Positions 22,951-31,404 of a stretch of DNA of 44,437 bases are shown piece by piece. The notes beneath the pieces are model-generated. The model was not told where the DNA came from and ran no database searches. It was given only the letters and a program-made list of their open reading frames with translations. A program made the translations under genes and the position numbers. Source of the DNA: an uncultured Collinsella sp. (GTDB lineage Bacteria; Actinomycetota; Coriobacteriia; Coriobacteriales; Coriobacteriaceae). Location: assembly GCA_900540875.1 (NCBI GenBank), contig UQHT01000025.1:1-44437 (forward strand). Reading direction: 5' to 3'. Position 1 is the stretch's first letter; each line of letters starts with the position of its first letter.

Positions 22951-24753
22951 ATGCAACCCAAGCATTCCGCGATTGTTGCGGGCCTGACGCTGGCGCTTTC
23001 GTTTGGCGCCGTTGCCGCACCCGCAACCGCTATAGCCGAGGAGCCCACGCCGGGCGTTGCCTCGGATGCCACCGATATCGATAAGGGCCTGTATACCCAG
23101 CAGTCCTTCTCGGGCGTGCTGAGGTCGGTTCAGGGTGTTTCGTTTGTCAATGTGACCGACGAGATAAAGTACTTTACCAAATATGAGAGCCACGGCAACT
23201 ATAACCAGGGTTTTTCGTATGGCGACGGCTACAACGCGCTGGGTTATTACCAGTTCGATCGCCGTTGGTCGCTTATTCCGTTTATGAAGCAGGTCTATAA
23301 CTACGACTCTGCTAAGTACAGCATGCTTAAGGACGCGATTGACCGCGGTGGCGAGATTTCCAACGGAAGCAACCCTATGTATGCGAACGGCCAGCTCACG
23401 GAGCTGGGGCGCATTGCGCAGGATTCCTTCCTGGGTGCTTACAACACCGATCCGGCTGAGTTCTCGGCGCTGCAGGATGCCTATGCGTACAACTCCTACT
23501 ATGCGGTGACCGAGTCGTGGCTCAAGAGTGCGCTTGGTATTGACATCTCCGGCCGCGCCGACTGCGTCAAGGGTATGGTGTGGAGCATCACCAATATGTG
23601 CGGCACTGGTGGCTGCCGGGACTTCTTTAAGTGGGCAAACCTTTCCAACAGCATGTCCGATCGCGAGTTTGTGACGGCACTTTCCAACAGCGTGGTCAAT
23701 AACGTGGCGACCAAGTATTCGAGCCAGCCCCAGTACCATGAGGGCTGGAAGAACCGCTACCGCAATGAGCTGAAGGACTGCTTGGTTTATATCGCCGAGG
23801 ACGAGGCCGCTGCGACGCCCGTGCAGCCCGAACCTACGCCGACGCCTGATTCGAATGACGACTCGAGCGACGATGCCAACGATGACAGGATGGATGCGCC
23901 CTCGACCGGTGCTGACGGTGATGGCTCTGCTGGTGGCACTACCAACAACGGCTCTACCTCGAACGGTTCCGATTCAAACGGCTCTGCTGCGGGCGATTCG
24001 TCTTCAAGCTCTGCCGGCAATACGGACAGCGACGCTTCTGGTTCGACCGGCGCTGGCACCTCTAACTCATCCACCGGCTCGAGCGATTCGTCCGTTGGCA
24101 CCGGCTCTAACAACGGCTCCGGCTCTGACGCAACCCCTGGTTCCGATGCTTCCAAGGATGACTCGAATAAGGCGCCGGACGCTCCCGTTGCTTCGCCGGA
24201 CAAGAAACCTTCTTTCTCCGTGCAACTTGGTTCTACGCTGGGCTCTTCGCTGATGGCTGGCGTCAATAACGGTTCGACTTCGAACAAGGGCACTTCTGGT
24301 CAAGCTTCCACGGAAAAGACCGAGGCTGCAAAGGGCGACTCCAAGGACGAGGCTTCCGAGAAGACCGAATCCGATAAGGGTTCTAGCTCTGAGGAGAAGA
24401 GCGACAAGTCCGAACAGAAGAAGGACGAGGATAAGAAGTCTGAATCTGAGGAGAAGGACAAGAGCAAGGACAAGACCGAGGACGGAAAGCAGCAGGGCAA
24501 GGACAGCGGTAAGGGCAACACCGACAACCAGAACCAGGAGCAAAATGACTCCAAAACGGTGACCACCACGACCACGACGACTACAACGACTAAGTCCTCG
24601 GGCGGTAACATGCCCAAGACGGGCGACTTGATTGTGATGGCGAGCCTTGCCAGTGCAAGCTTGGCCACACTGGGCGCTACGTCTATCGTAAGTGGTAAGC
24701 ATAAGCTCGATCAGCAGAAGAAGGCTTCTGGGGAGGACGGCTTGGAGGAGTAA
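22951..24753 (+). CDS. secreted lysozyme-like protein with LPXTG-type (MPKTG) wall anchor
   Basis: The 600-residue protein begins with a signal peptide (hydrophobic 8-25, cleavage probably after the AEE region, about 29). An ordered domain follows at about 65-290: Glu79 in YESHGNYNQGFSYGDG, then NALGYYQFDRRW. This resembles the ESGGNY/GYYQF pattern of lysozyme-like transglycosylases, so I infer that it cuts peptidoglycan. Then come about 150 residues of Ser/Gly/Asn/Thr/Asp linker, a charged Lys/Glu/Asp/Ser tract, a run of ten threonines, and a sorting signal: MPKTGD at about 554, a hydrophobic helix and a Lys-containing tail. The Leu of LPXTG is Met. ATG 22951 has GGGAGG upstream; an upstream frame to 22873 is not used. 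A strong terminator follows. The lysozyme assignment is moderate, the anchor strong. Confidence 0.82.
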   Translation: MQPKHSAIVAGLTLALSFGAVAAPATAIAEEPTPGVASDATDIDKGLYTQQSFSGVLRSVQGVSFVNVTDEIKYFTKYESHGNYNQGFSYGDGYNALGYYQFDRRWSLIPFMKQVYNYDSAKYSMLKDAIDRGGEISNGSNPMYANGQLTELGRIAQDSFLGAYNTDPAEFSALQDAYAYNSYYAVTESWLKSALGIDISGRADCVKGMVWSITNMCGTGGCRDFFKWANLSNSMSDREFVTALSNSVVNNVATKYSSQPQYHEGWKNRYRNELKDCLVYIAEDEAAATPVQPEPTPTPDSNDDSSDDANDDRMDAPSTGADGDGSAGGTTNNGSTSNGSDSNGSAAGDSSSSSAGNTDSDASGSTGAGTSNSSTGSSDSSVGTGSNNGSGSDATPGSDASKDDSNKAPDAPVASPDKKPSFSVQLGSTLGSSLMAGVNNGSTSNKGTSGQASTEKTEAAKGDSKDEASEKTESDKGSSSEEKSDKSEQKKDEDKKSESEEKDKSKDKTEDGKQQGKDSGKGNTDNQNQEQNDSKTVTTTTTTTTTTKSSGGNMPKTGDLIVMASLASASLATLGATSIVSGKHKLDQQKKASGEDGLEE

Positions 24754-24786
24754 TCTTCCAGATCGTTTTCTATAAGAGTTTGGGAC

Positions 24787-24820
24787 GGGGTCCGGTGCGG
24801 CGGCATCGGGCCCCTTTTTT
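24787..24820 (+). terminator. terminator of the wall-anchored protein gene
   Basis: A 12-bp stem, GGGGTCCGGTGC with GCATCGGGCCCC (two wobble pairs), a GGCG loop and six T residues. Confidence 0.93.
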
Positions 24821-24892
24821 GTTGTGCAACGATTTGTTATGCCCCCTCGGGGGTCTGTTGCTACCGCTGCCCGAAACGTTTGCATGTCGATA

Positions 24893-24920
24893 TTGTTGCG
24901 CTCTACCCGCCCGCTACAAT
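24893..24920 (+). promoter_or_regulatory. predicted promoter of the AAA-ATPase-like gene
   Basis: TTGTTG (24893-24898) and TACAAT (24915-24920) are 16 bp apart, with the GTG start 34 bp further on. Confidence 0.55.
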
Positions 24921-24953
24921 GGACATCGTGCTGCGTTAGAAGGAGAGTTTACG

Positions 24954-26753
24954 GTGTCTGAACAGGTGAATTGTGGTTTTACTCATGCGTTCGGTGCACG
25001 GTTGCTCAATCATGCGGATAGCGCAGCTCTACCGGTTGATGCACACGACTTTTCCGATGCAATCAATCGGTGTTTACTCGTCGATAAGACTATGTTTATT
25101 GCCGATATATTGGACAGTGAAGCACCTGTTGCGTTTTGTTGTCGGCCCAAGGGTTTTGGCAAGAGCATGAATCTATCGATGCTCAAGTGCTATTTGGAAC
25201 GACCTGATCACCGGCTGCCGGATCGAAGCCTGTTCGCTGGTACCCAGATTTGGCAGGCGGGCGGCGGTCACTATCGTGATGAGTACGCGTGTTATCCGAT
25301 CATCACGCTCGACTTTTCAGCTGCCGCTGCGGGGCGCGACGCCGATGCTGCGGCGGCTATTCGCAGCGCTGTCGCGAACGAGTGCGCCCGATTGCTGCCG
25401 CTGCTTGCCGCACCTGATCTGTCAAGACGTGAAGTCCGTCTTATCGAGAGGGCGGCGCGTGGGGTGGCCAGCGATAAGGAGATCGATGCGGCGCTTGGCG
25501 TGCTTATCAAGCTGCTCCAGGCAGCTTTCGATGAGCAGGTTGTTCTTCTGATAGACGACTACGACGCGGTATGTCCAAAGCGTTTGGACGCTAAGGACGA
25601 CGGTAGCGTGGATTCCCTAGAGTCGCTCAGCCGAATGTTGTTCGACACCATTGCCGATGCCGGCGACTCGTTGCGATTGACGTGTCTGATGGGCGAGCGC
25701 CCCGGTCATGCCGAGTTTGCGTTGTCCCAACGTGGGGTTTCCTATCGGTCGGCGACAGCGTTGTCGAGTTGGTGTGATCGATGGTTCGGTTTTTCGGACG
25801 ACGAAGTCCAAGTGCTGTTGGATTGCATCGGTCGCAACGGCTGTCTGGATGACGCGCGTGAGTGGCTCGAGGGCTACCTGTTTGGTGGTTTTTATTGCTC
25901 GAGCCCGGAGCGCGTGGTGGACTACGCACAGCGCGATTGCGTCGCGCCCGTTCGGGCGGATCTGTATGGTTACGCCGACCGTCTGAGCGCATGCGTCGGT
26001 GACTGGAATCTCATGCGCCTGTCCGCATTGTTCGATTTGGTTGAGCCGCATGGGTTTATTGAGGCGCCAGTGCATGTGCATGCCGAGGAGGTCGATGCCG
26101 CCAAGCCCGAAGATATCTGGACTGCGCTGTATCTGTCTGGATTTCTTACGATGGACATGACAGGGCATTCGGAGGACGGCGCGTGCCTTCGTTCCCTGCG
26201 CCTGCCTAACAACGAAGTGCGTCAGGCGCTCCGTCTTGTAATTCTGGAATGGTTTGAGTGCGCCGTTGAGGACGTTGGAGTTATCGACTCATTCCATGAC
26301 GGGTTGTGTCGAGGAGACGAGGACGCTGTAAAGCAAGCTTTGAGCTGTGCTATCGGCGATCTGGGCATCGATGTGGACAAATCAGATATGCCGACAGCCT
26401 ATCATCTGGCGCTGCAGGGGCTTTGCTTTGGACTGTCCGGCTATTGCAATCCCAGCTCCAAGCGAAGTGGCGTCTCGGATCGCTGGGATATCCAGGTGAT
26501 TCCCACCGGTCGGGTGTTTGACGTGGCCGACACGCTCGGCATGCTCGATGAGCGACCGCTCATTACGATCAACATGTTGTATGACCCTGGCGTCGATGCC
26601 CTGGGCCTGGAACTGTTAGCGGTTCAGGCGCTGCTCGACATAGAGCGCGACGGCATCGATGATATCCGCGTGCCGCGCCCCGCCGTCGGGCGCATGCGTT
26701 GGGGCTTTGGTTTTGACGGTCAGCGTGTGTCCGTGGTGTGTCAACGACTGTAG
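24954..26753 (+). CDS. AAA-ATPase-like protein (PF09820/DUF1703-type architecture)
   Basis: The 599-residue protein starts with LVDKTMFIADIL and the P-loop-like CRPKGFGKSMNLSMLKCYLE (about 61-80), the RPRRFGKS pattern of the AAA-ATPase-like family. Walker B is VVLLIDDYDAV at about 197-207, and a sensor-like LTCLMG follows. Family members end in a PD-(D/E)XK nuclease-like domain. Here the matching stretch, SDRWDIQVIPTGRVFDVADTL, keeps the Asp but shows no clear E-X-K, so nuclease activity is doubtful. GTG 24954 is chosen because AAGGAGAG lies just upstream. Cellular role is unknown; these genes are often present in many copies in gut bacteria. It is convergent with the next gene, with a small GGGC-GAAA-GCCC hairpin in the 20-bp gap. 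Confidence 0.8.
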   Translation: MSEQVNCGFTHAFGARLLNHADSAALPVDAHDFSDAINRCLLVDKTMFIADILDSEAPVAFCCRPKGFGKSMNLSMLKCYLERPDHRLPDRSLFAGTQIWQAGGGHYRDEYACYPIITLDFSAAAAGRDADAAAAIRSAVANECARLLPLLAAPDLSRREVRLIERAARGVASDKEIDAALGVLIKLLQAAFDEQVVLLIDDYDAVCPKRLDAKDDGSVDSLESLSRMLFDTIADAGDSLRLTCLMGERPGHAEFALSQRGVSYRSATALSSWCDRWFGFSDDEVQVLLDCIGRNGCLDDAREWLEGYLFGGFYCSSPERVVDYAQRDCVAPVRADLYGYADRLSACVGDWNLMRLSALFDLVEPHGFIEAPVHVHAEEVDAAKPEDIWTALYLSGFLTMDMTGHSEDGACLRSLRLPNNEVRQALRLVILEWFECAVEDVGVIDSFHDGLCRGDEDAVKQALSCAIGDLGIDVDKSDMPTAYHLALQGLCFGLSGYCNPSSKRSGVSDRWDIQVIPTGRVFDVADTLGMLDERPLITINMLYDPGVDALGLELLAVQALLDIERDGIDDIRVPRPAVGRMRWGFGFDGQRVSVVCQRL

Positions 26754-26773
26754 CGGCGGGCGAAAGCCCTTTA

Positions 26774-27793
26774 CTACTCGGCGTCCTTCAGGGGCGGCAT
26801 GGGCTTCCAGTTGGGATCCTTAACGATCTTGCGTGCGTCCTTCATGCCACGGCGCAGCGCCGGAATACCGGTCTTAAAGCATTTGTCGACTGCTGCCAGA
26901 CGAATGAACTCCTTGCAGAAGGTCGCGGCATTGCCCAGACGGAACAGCACGGGGTGGTAGTCGCCGTAGATCTGCATGTAGCGTGCCAGATAACCGCGGT
27001 TGCGCATGATGTAGTAGCGGTTGGTGTCGCTCGTGGAGTTGAGCTGGCGCTTGCCGGCGATGTCCCAGTTGGAGACGGCGCGGGCGCGCTTGAGCACCAC
27101 GTCGGCAACCACGGCGGCGGGGAAGTGCTGGCTGGCCACGTAGCCGTAGCAGGCATCGTCGCCGTAGATAAAGAAGCGCGCGTCGGGCAGGCCAATCTTG
27201 TCGACCACGCGGCGCGAGAACATGCCGCCCTCAAAGCACAGTTGGTTCATGGTGCGGTAGCCCTCGGGTCCCAAATCCCACTTGGCGATGGGGTTAGGGA
27301 TGCCGAGCGAAAGGATGAGCTGGTACTGCCAAAAGAAGGCGCCGCCGTCAAAGTCCAGGCGCGAACCCTGAATGACGTCGTAACAGTCGGTCCACTTGGC
27401 CAAGCGCTCGATGCCTTCGGGGATGACGAGCACGTCGTCGTCCATCACCCAGAACCACTGGGCGCCCAGGTCGTAGGCGCATTTGGTGCCGGCGGAGAAG
27501 CCACCCGCGCCGCCACCGTTTTCAAGCTGCGGCGCGTATATAACGCGGTCGGTGCCACCCTGTGAATCGGGCTGGTCGGTGTCGATGCCCCACAGGTTGG
27601 CGAGGCGCTCGTTAAATGCGGTGCACATGGCCTCGGTCTCGCGCGAATTCTCGTTATCGACAATCACGATGCGCCAGGGCGTTGCCGTGAGCTCGGTCAT
27701 GGAGTCGAACAAGTTGGCCAGGAGTTCCTGGCGCTTGTACGTGACGACAACGATGGCGAGCTTATCGATGGGGGCGGGAAGGGTTGAAGGCAT
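26774..27793 (-). CDS. GT2 family glycosyltransferase, GlfT-like
   Basis: A cytoplasmic or membrane-peripheral glycosyltransferase of 339 residues for surface glycan synthesis. The GT-A fold begins at KLAIVVVTYKRQELLANLFDSM (about 11-32). The metal-binding DDD lies in WFWVMDDDVLV at about 119-129, the QLENGGGAGGFSAG segment at about 88-101 precedes it, and FIYGDDACY near 208-216 is the acceptor-side acidic motif. The DDD motif and WFW lead are those of galactofuranosyl/rhamnosyl transferases of GT2. The start at 27793 has AAAGGA 13 bp away, a rather long spacing. It is divergent from the glycosyltransferase operon. Confidence 0.88.
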   Translation of the reverse strand: MPSTLPAPIDKLAIVVVTYKRQELLANLFDSMTELTATPWRIVIVDNENSRETEAMCTAFNERLANLWGIDTDQPDSQGGTDRVIYAPQLENGGGAGGFSAGTKCAYDLGAQWFWVMDDDVLVIPEGIERLAKWTDCYDVIQGSRLDFDGGAFFWQYQLILSLGIPNPIAKWDLGPEGYRTMNQLCFEGGMFSRRVVDKIGLPDARFFIYGDDACYGYVASQHFPAAVVADVVLKRARAVSNWDIAGKRQLNSTSDTNRYYIMRNRGYLARYMQIYGDYHPVLFRLGNAATFCKEFIRLAAVDKCFKTGIPALRRGMKDARKIVKDPNWKPMPPLKDAE

Positions 27794-28049
27794 GGGGCAA
27801 TATATCCTTTCACGCGCGGCGCGCGAGCGCTGCGCGGAAGCTATCGAATACGTCCTTGGGACTGTCCTATTGTAAAGGCTCGGCGCACCTTGACGGCAAG
27901 CTTTGAATAAAACGCAGGAACCTGCCACGGGCCCGCCGCATGACGTGCGGCTACTTTGCCCGCAAGAGGCTCCATAGATTATATAAACGTCCGCTGGCGC
28001 GCTGACCCTTTGATACCATGAAACGACAGGTATTTCCTAAGGAGCACAT
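27794..28049. promoter_or_regulatory. divergent promoter region of the glycan locus
   Basis: On the plus strand TTGCCC (27956-27961) and TATATA (27980-27985), 18 bp apart, form a likely promoter for the glycosyltransferase series. On the minus strand TACAAT (27874-27869) is a good -10, with TTGCCG 19 bp before it. Short GC-rich palindromes lie near 27813-27836. No gene was found here. Confidence 0.45.
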
Positions 28050-29153
28050 TTGTCTACTAACGCCTCTGGCAGCCCTGTTCTGTCGCTGCTTATTCCCATT
28101 TACAATGTTCAGCGCTACCTGCGCGAGTGTCTCGATTCCGCCCTGGCGCAGACGCTCAAGGATATTGAGATCATCTGCATTAACGACGGGTCGACCGACA
28201 ACTCGCCGGCGATTATCCGCGAGTATATGGAGCGCGATGGGCGCGTCAAGATGATCGACAAGGCCAACAGCGGCTACGGCGACTCGATGAACCGCGGTCT
28301 GGAGATGGCGCGTGGCAAGTACGTTGGCATCTTGGAGTCCGATGACTTTATGGCGCCCGACGCACTCGAAAAGCTTGTCTCGGCCGCCGATACCAATAAT
28401 GCCGACTTTGCGAAGGCGAACTTTGATTTCTACTGGTCTAAGCCCGAGGAGCGCCGTTCGCTGCACGAGATGTTTAAGGCAAGGGATTGTGGCAAACCGG
28501 TGCATCCCAGCAATACGACGCAGTTCTTTAAGCAAAAACCGTCGATTTGGTCGGCCGTGTACCGTCGTGATTTTCTTGAGCGCAACGGTATCAAGTTCCT
28601 GCCGACTCCGGGGGCATCCTTTCAGGACACGTCATTTGCCTTTAAGGTGATCGCGTGTGCCGAAAAGGCTATTTACCTGCATGATGCCGTGTTGTCGTAT
28701 CGCCAGGACAACGAGAATTCCTCGGTCAATTCTTCGGCTAAGGTCTTTTGCGTCAATACCGAGTATGCCGAGATTGAGCGTTGGATTCGAGAGGATTATG
28801 CCCGCAACCACGCAAGCGGCGATGTCGCGCGCATGCTCAAGTTCAATCAGCTCATTAAGTACGATTCGTATATGTGGAACTACGTGCGCTTGGCGCCTAA
28901 GTTCTATAAGGAGTTCCTGATGCAGATGGCCAAGGAATTTCAGGCGGCCTTGGACGCGGGGGAGTTTTCGCTTGACGACCTCAAGCCGTGGAAGCGCGCG
29001 AATCTCGCTGCCATCCTCAAAGATCCTGAGGGCTGGGTTGACGAGCATCCGAGTTTTGCGACGGATGGTGCCTTGGGGCGTGCTAAGTATTACGCCTCGG
29101 TTGGAGGCCCGGGCGTGGTCGTCGCCTTCCTCATCGAATCGCTGAGGGGGTAG
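28050..29153 (+). CDS. GT2 family glycosyltransferase (paralogue A)
   Basis: A 367-residue glycosyltransferase with an N-terminal GT-A domain: LSLLIPIYNVQRYLRECLDSALAQTLKDIE at about 10-40, ICINDGSTDNS, the KANSGYGDSMNRGLEMARG segment, and metal site ESDDF at about 103-107. The C-terminal part is helical, without membrane spans. It starts with TTG at 28050, five bases after AAGGAG, the only well-placed start. The product is very close to that of 30275-31393, so the two arose by duplication. First of five co-directional glycosyltransferase genes; the next starts 6 bp after its stop. Sugar donor and acceptor cannot be told. Confidence 0.9.
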   Translation: MSTNASGSPVLSLLIPIYNVQRYLRECLDSALAQTLKDIEIICINDGSTDNSPAIIREYMERDGRVKMIDKANSGYGDSMNRGLEMARGKYVGILESDDFMAPDALEKLVSAADTNNADFAKANFDFYWSKPEERRSLHEMFKARDCGKPVHPSNTTQFFKQKPSIWSAVYRRDFLERNGIKFLPTPGASFQDTSFAFKVIACAEKAIYLHDAVLSYRQDNENSSVNSSAKVFCVNTEYAEIERWIREDYARNHASGDVARMLKFNQLIKYDSYMWNYVRLAPKFYKEFLMQMAKEFQAALDAGEFSLDDLKPWKRANLAAILKDPEGWVDEHPSFATDGALGRAKYYASVGGPGVVVAFLIESLRG

Positions 29154-29159
29154 GTCGGC

Positions 29160-30200
29160 ATGGGAGAGGCCTCGTGTCCTAAAGCTACCATTGTCATCCC
29201 CGTTTACAACTCTGAGCGCTCCATTCAGCGATGCGTCGATTCGCTGTTGGCCCAGTCCGAGCGCTCGATTCAGGTTGTCTGCGTCAACGACGGTTCGACC
29301 GATGATTCGTTGGACGTGTTGCGCCAGATCGCGCAGGCAGACGATCGCGTACTGGTGATTGACCAGGAGAACGCGGGCGTCTCGTGCGCTCGAAATGCCG
29401 GTATCGATGCCGCCGAGGGCGAGACCGTCTTTTTTGTGGACGCCGACGATTACATCGATGCCCAGACGGTCGAGCGCGTGCTGCATGCCATGGAGTCTGC
29501 AGATGCCGAGGCCGCCGTTTTTGGCGGCGTCTGTGAACCTGCCGATGCTGCCCCCAAACGCGTCCAGCAACTCATGAGCCCCAAAGCTGGTACCTTCGGC
29601 GCCCGTGATCCCCAACTGCTGTTCCATTCGAATGCGCAGCCCTATGCCTGCCGTGTGGCCTTTTCGCGCGAGCTGCTCAATCGCGAAGGCATTCGCTTCG
29701 CCCCCGGTTTGGCTTTGGGCGAGGACGTCGTCTTCCAATTCGCGGCTTATGCGCTTGCCCGCAAGACCGTCGTCATGCCGGACAAGTTCTACCACTACGT
29801 GATGGAGAGCGAATCGGCGACGCACGAGTTCAACAGTGTCGAGGCTCGCGCCAAAAAGCTTGACGCCCACATGAGGATGCTCGAGGAGGTCTTGGAGGAC
29901 TGGGCGGCCTACGGGCTTTTGGACCTGTGTCCCGGCGAGCTGATAACTTGGTTTTTGGACCTCATAGTGTTCGACCTGGCGCGCTTGGATGCCGATGACT
30001 TCCATCGCGTGGCGGCTCGCGTCAACATGGACCTCACGACGTTTTTGGGAACGGAGTGGGCGGATATGCCTGCTAAGGGCGCCGTTCGCCGTGTTGCCCA
30101 CAAGCTCGTTGCGGCGACCTCGGGCGTTTCGGTGGCAGACGCAACGCTGTTCTATCTTTCGACTCGCGGTCTCAAAGCCTGCCTGGAGCGCTTTATCTAA
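29160..30200 (+). CDS. GT2 family glycosyltransferase
   Basis: A 346-residue protein with a GT-A domain: ATIVIPVYNSERSIQRCVDSLLAQSERSIQVVCVNDGSTDDS at about 9-51, QENAGVSCARNAGID, and metal motif FVDADDYID at about 96-104. A later LGEDVVFQFAAYALARKTVVMPD stretch is common in WcaA/EpsJ-like enzymes. ATG 29160 is preceded by GGGGGTAGG, overlapping the end of the previous gene region. It sits between the two paralogues 28050 and 30275 but is itself clearly different from them. Probably adds one sugar of the repeat unit. Confidence 0.9.
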   Translation: MGEASCPKATIVIPVYNSERSIQRCVDSLLAQSERSIQVVCVNDGSTDDSLDVLRQIAQADDRVLVIDQENAGVSCARNAGIDAAEGETVFFVDADDYIDAQTVERVLHAMESADAEAAVFGGVCEPADAAPKRVQQLMSPKAGTFGARDPQLLFHSNAQPYACRVAFSRELLNREGIRFAPGLALGEDVVFQFAAYALARKTVVMPDKFYHYVMESESATHEFNSVEARAKKLDAHMRMLEEVLEDWAAYGLLDLCPGELITWFLDLIVFDLARLDADDFHRVAARVNMDLTTFLGTEWADMPAKGAVRRVAHKLVAATSGVSVADATLFYLSTRGLKACLERFI

Positions 30201-30274
30201 TTCCAAGCGCTGTCGCCCGCCGCAACCCGGCTGCTAAAATAACCCTGTTACACGCTATTCAACAGGAGGTTCTC

Positions 30275-31393
30275 TTGCAGAACTCTGATACCCCTAAAGT
30301 TTCGCTGCTTGTCCCCATTTGCAATGTCGAGCGCTATCTGCGCGAGTGCCTCGATTCCGCCGTGGCGCAGACGCTCAAGGACATCGAGATCATCTGTATC
30401 AACGACGGCTCCACCGATAGCTCGCCAGATATCATCCGCGAGTACATGGAGCGCGACCCCCGTGTCAAGATGATCGACAAAGCCAACAGCGGCTACGGCG
30501 ACTCGATGAACCGCGGCCTGGAGATGGCGCGCGGTGAGTACGTGGGCATCCTTGAGTCCGACGACTTTATGTTTGAGGATTCGCTCCAAAAGTTGGTCAC
30601 CAAGGCCGATACCGAGCATGCCGATGTGGTGAAGGGCGATTTCTATCTGTACTGGTCCACGCCCAGCGAGCGCCGTGAGCTGTTTGGGATCATCGACGAG
30701 CATATGACGGGCGCCGCTTATCGCCCCGTCGATCGCCCGGGCATCTTCTACCGCAAACCTTCCATTTGGTCGGCTATCTATCGGCGCGAGTTCCTCAACG
30801 ACAATCAGATTCGGTTCCTTCCCACGCCGGGTGCCTCGTATCAGGACGCAGGCTTTAACTTTAAGGTTTGGGCTTGCGCCGAGCGTGCCGCGTTTATTGC
30901 GGACCCCATTTTGTGCTATCGCCAAGACAACGAGAAGAGCTCTGTTAATTCGCCCAACAAGGTGTTTTGCGTGTGCGACGAATATGCCGAGATGCAGTGC
31001 TTTTTGGACGAGCGTCCCGAGCTTAAGGCTCAGCTTCAGGGCATTTTAATGCGCATGAAGGTCGATACGTACCGTTGGAATGATGAGCGCCTGGTCGATG
31101 AACTGCGCGAGCAGTTTTGGGAGAAGGCCTCTCCCGAGCTCAAGGCCGACTGGGATGCCGGTCGCTTTGACCTGTCGCTGTTCGATCCGCGTGGCGAGAC
31201 CGACTTGCGCCTGATGGTCAAGTCGCCCCGCGCCTATATCGATTCGCGCTTTGGCTTTAAAAAGCCGGGCAAGATCAACACGTTTAAGCACTACTTTAAG
31301 ATTGGCGGGATGCCGCTGGTCTGGCGCGTGCTGACGTATCAGCGCACCTACGGTGATAATCCGCACCCCGATGACGTTCCGGTCGCACAGTAG
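30275..31393 (+). CDS. GT2 family glycosyltransferase (paralogue B)
   Basis: A 372-residue GT-A glycosyltransferase close to paralogue A over almost its full length: the shared words include RYLRECLDSA, AQTLKDIEIICINDGSTD, REYMERD, RVKMIDKANSGYGDSMNRGL, YVGILESDDFM, and later the KPSIWSA / RFLPTPGASYQD region. It starts with TTG at 30275 behind a strong AGGAGG (30264-30269). The 74-bp gap before it is the largest in the series and carries no clear promoter. The C-terminus diverges from paralogue A. The metal site is ESDDF near 105. Donor and acceptor are unknown. Confidence 0.9.
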   Translation: MQNSDTPKVSLLVPICNVERYLRECLDSAVAQTLKDIEIICINDGSTDSSPDIIREYMERDPRVKMIDKANSGYGDSMNRGLEMARGEYVGILESDDFMFEDSLQKLVTKADTEHADVVKGDFYLYWSTPSERRELFGIIDEHMTGAAYRPVDRPGIFYRKPSIWSAIYRREFLNDNQIRFLPTPGASYQDAGFNFKVWACAERAAFIADPILCYRQDNEKSSVNSPNKVFCVCDEYAEMQCFLDERPELKAQLQGILMRMKVDTYRWNDERLVDELREQFWEKASPELKADWDAGRFDLSLFDPRGETDLRLMVKSPRAYIDSRFGFKKPGKINTFKHYFKIGGMPLVWRVLTYQRTYGDNPHPDDVPVAQ

Positions 31394-31404
31394 GAGCATT
31401 GACT

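Noticed and set aside
24541..24600. Threonine-codon run as a possible phase-variable repeat
   Set aside because: The codons (ACC/ACG/ACT) are mixed, so it is not a uniform simple-sequence tract likely to slip.
24780..24953. Upstream extension of the AAA-ATPase-like gene
   Set aside because: It would run through the preceding terminator and the predicted promoter; GTG 24954 has the ribosome site.
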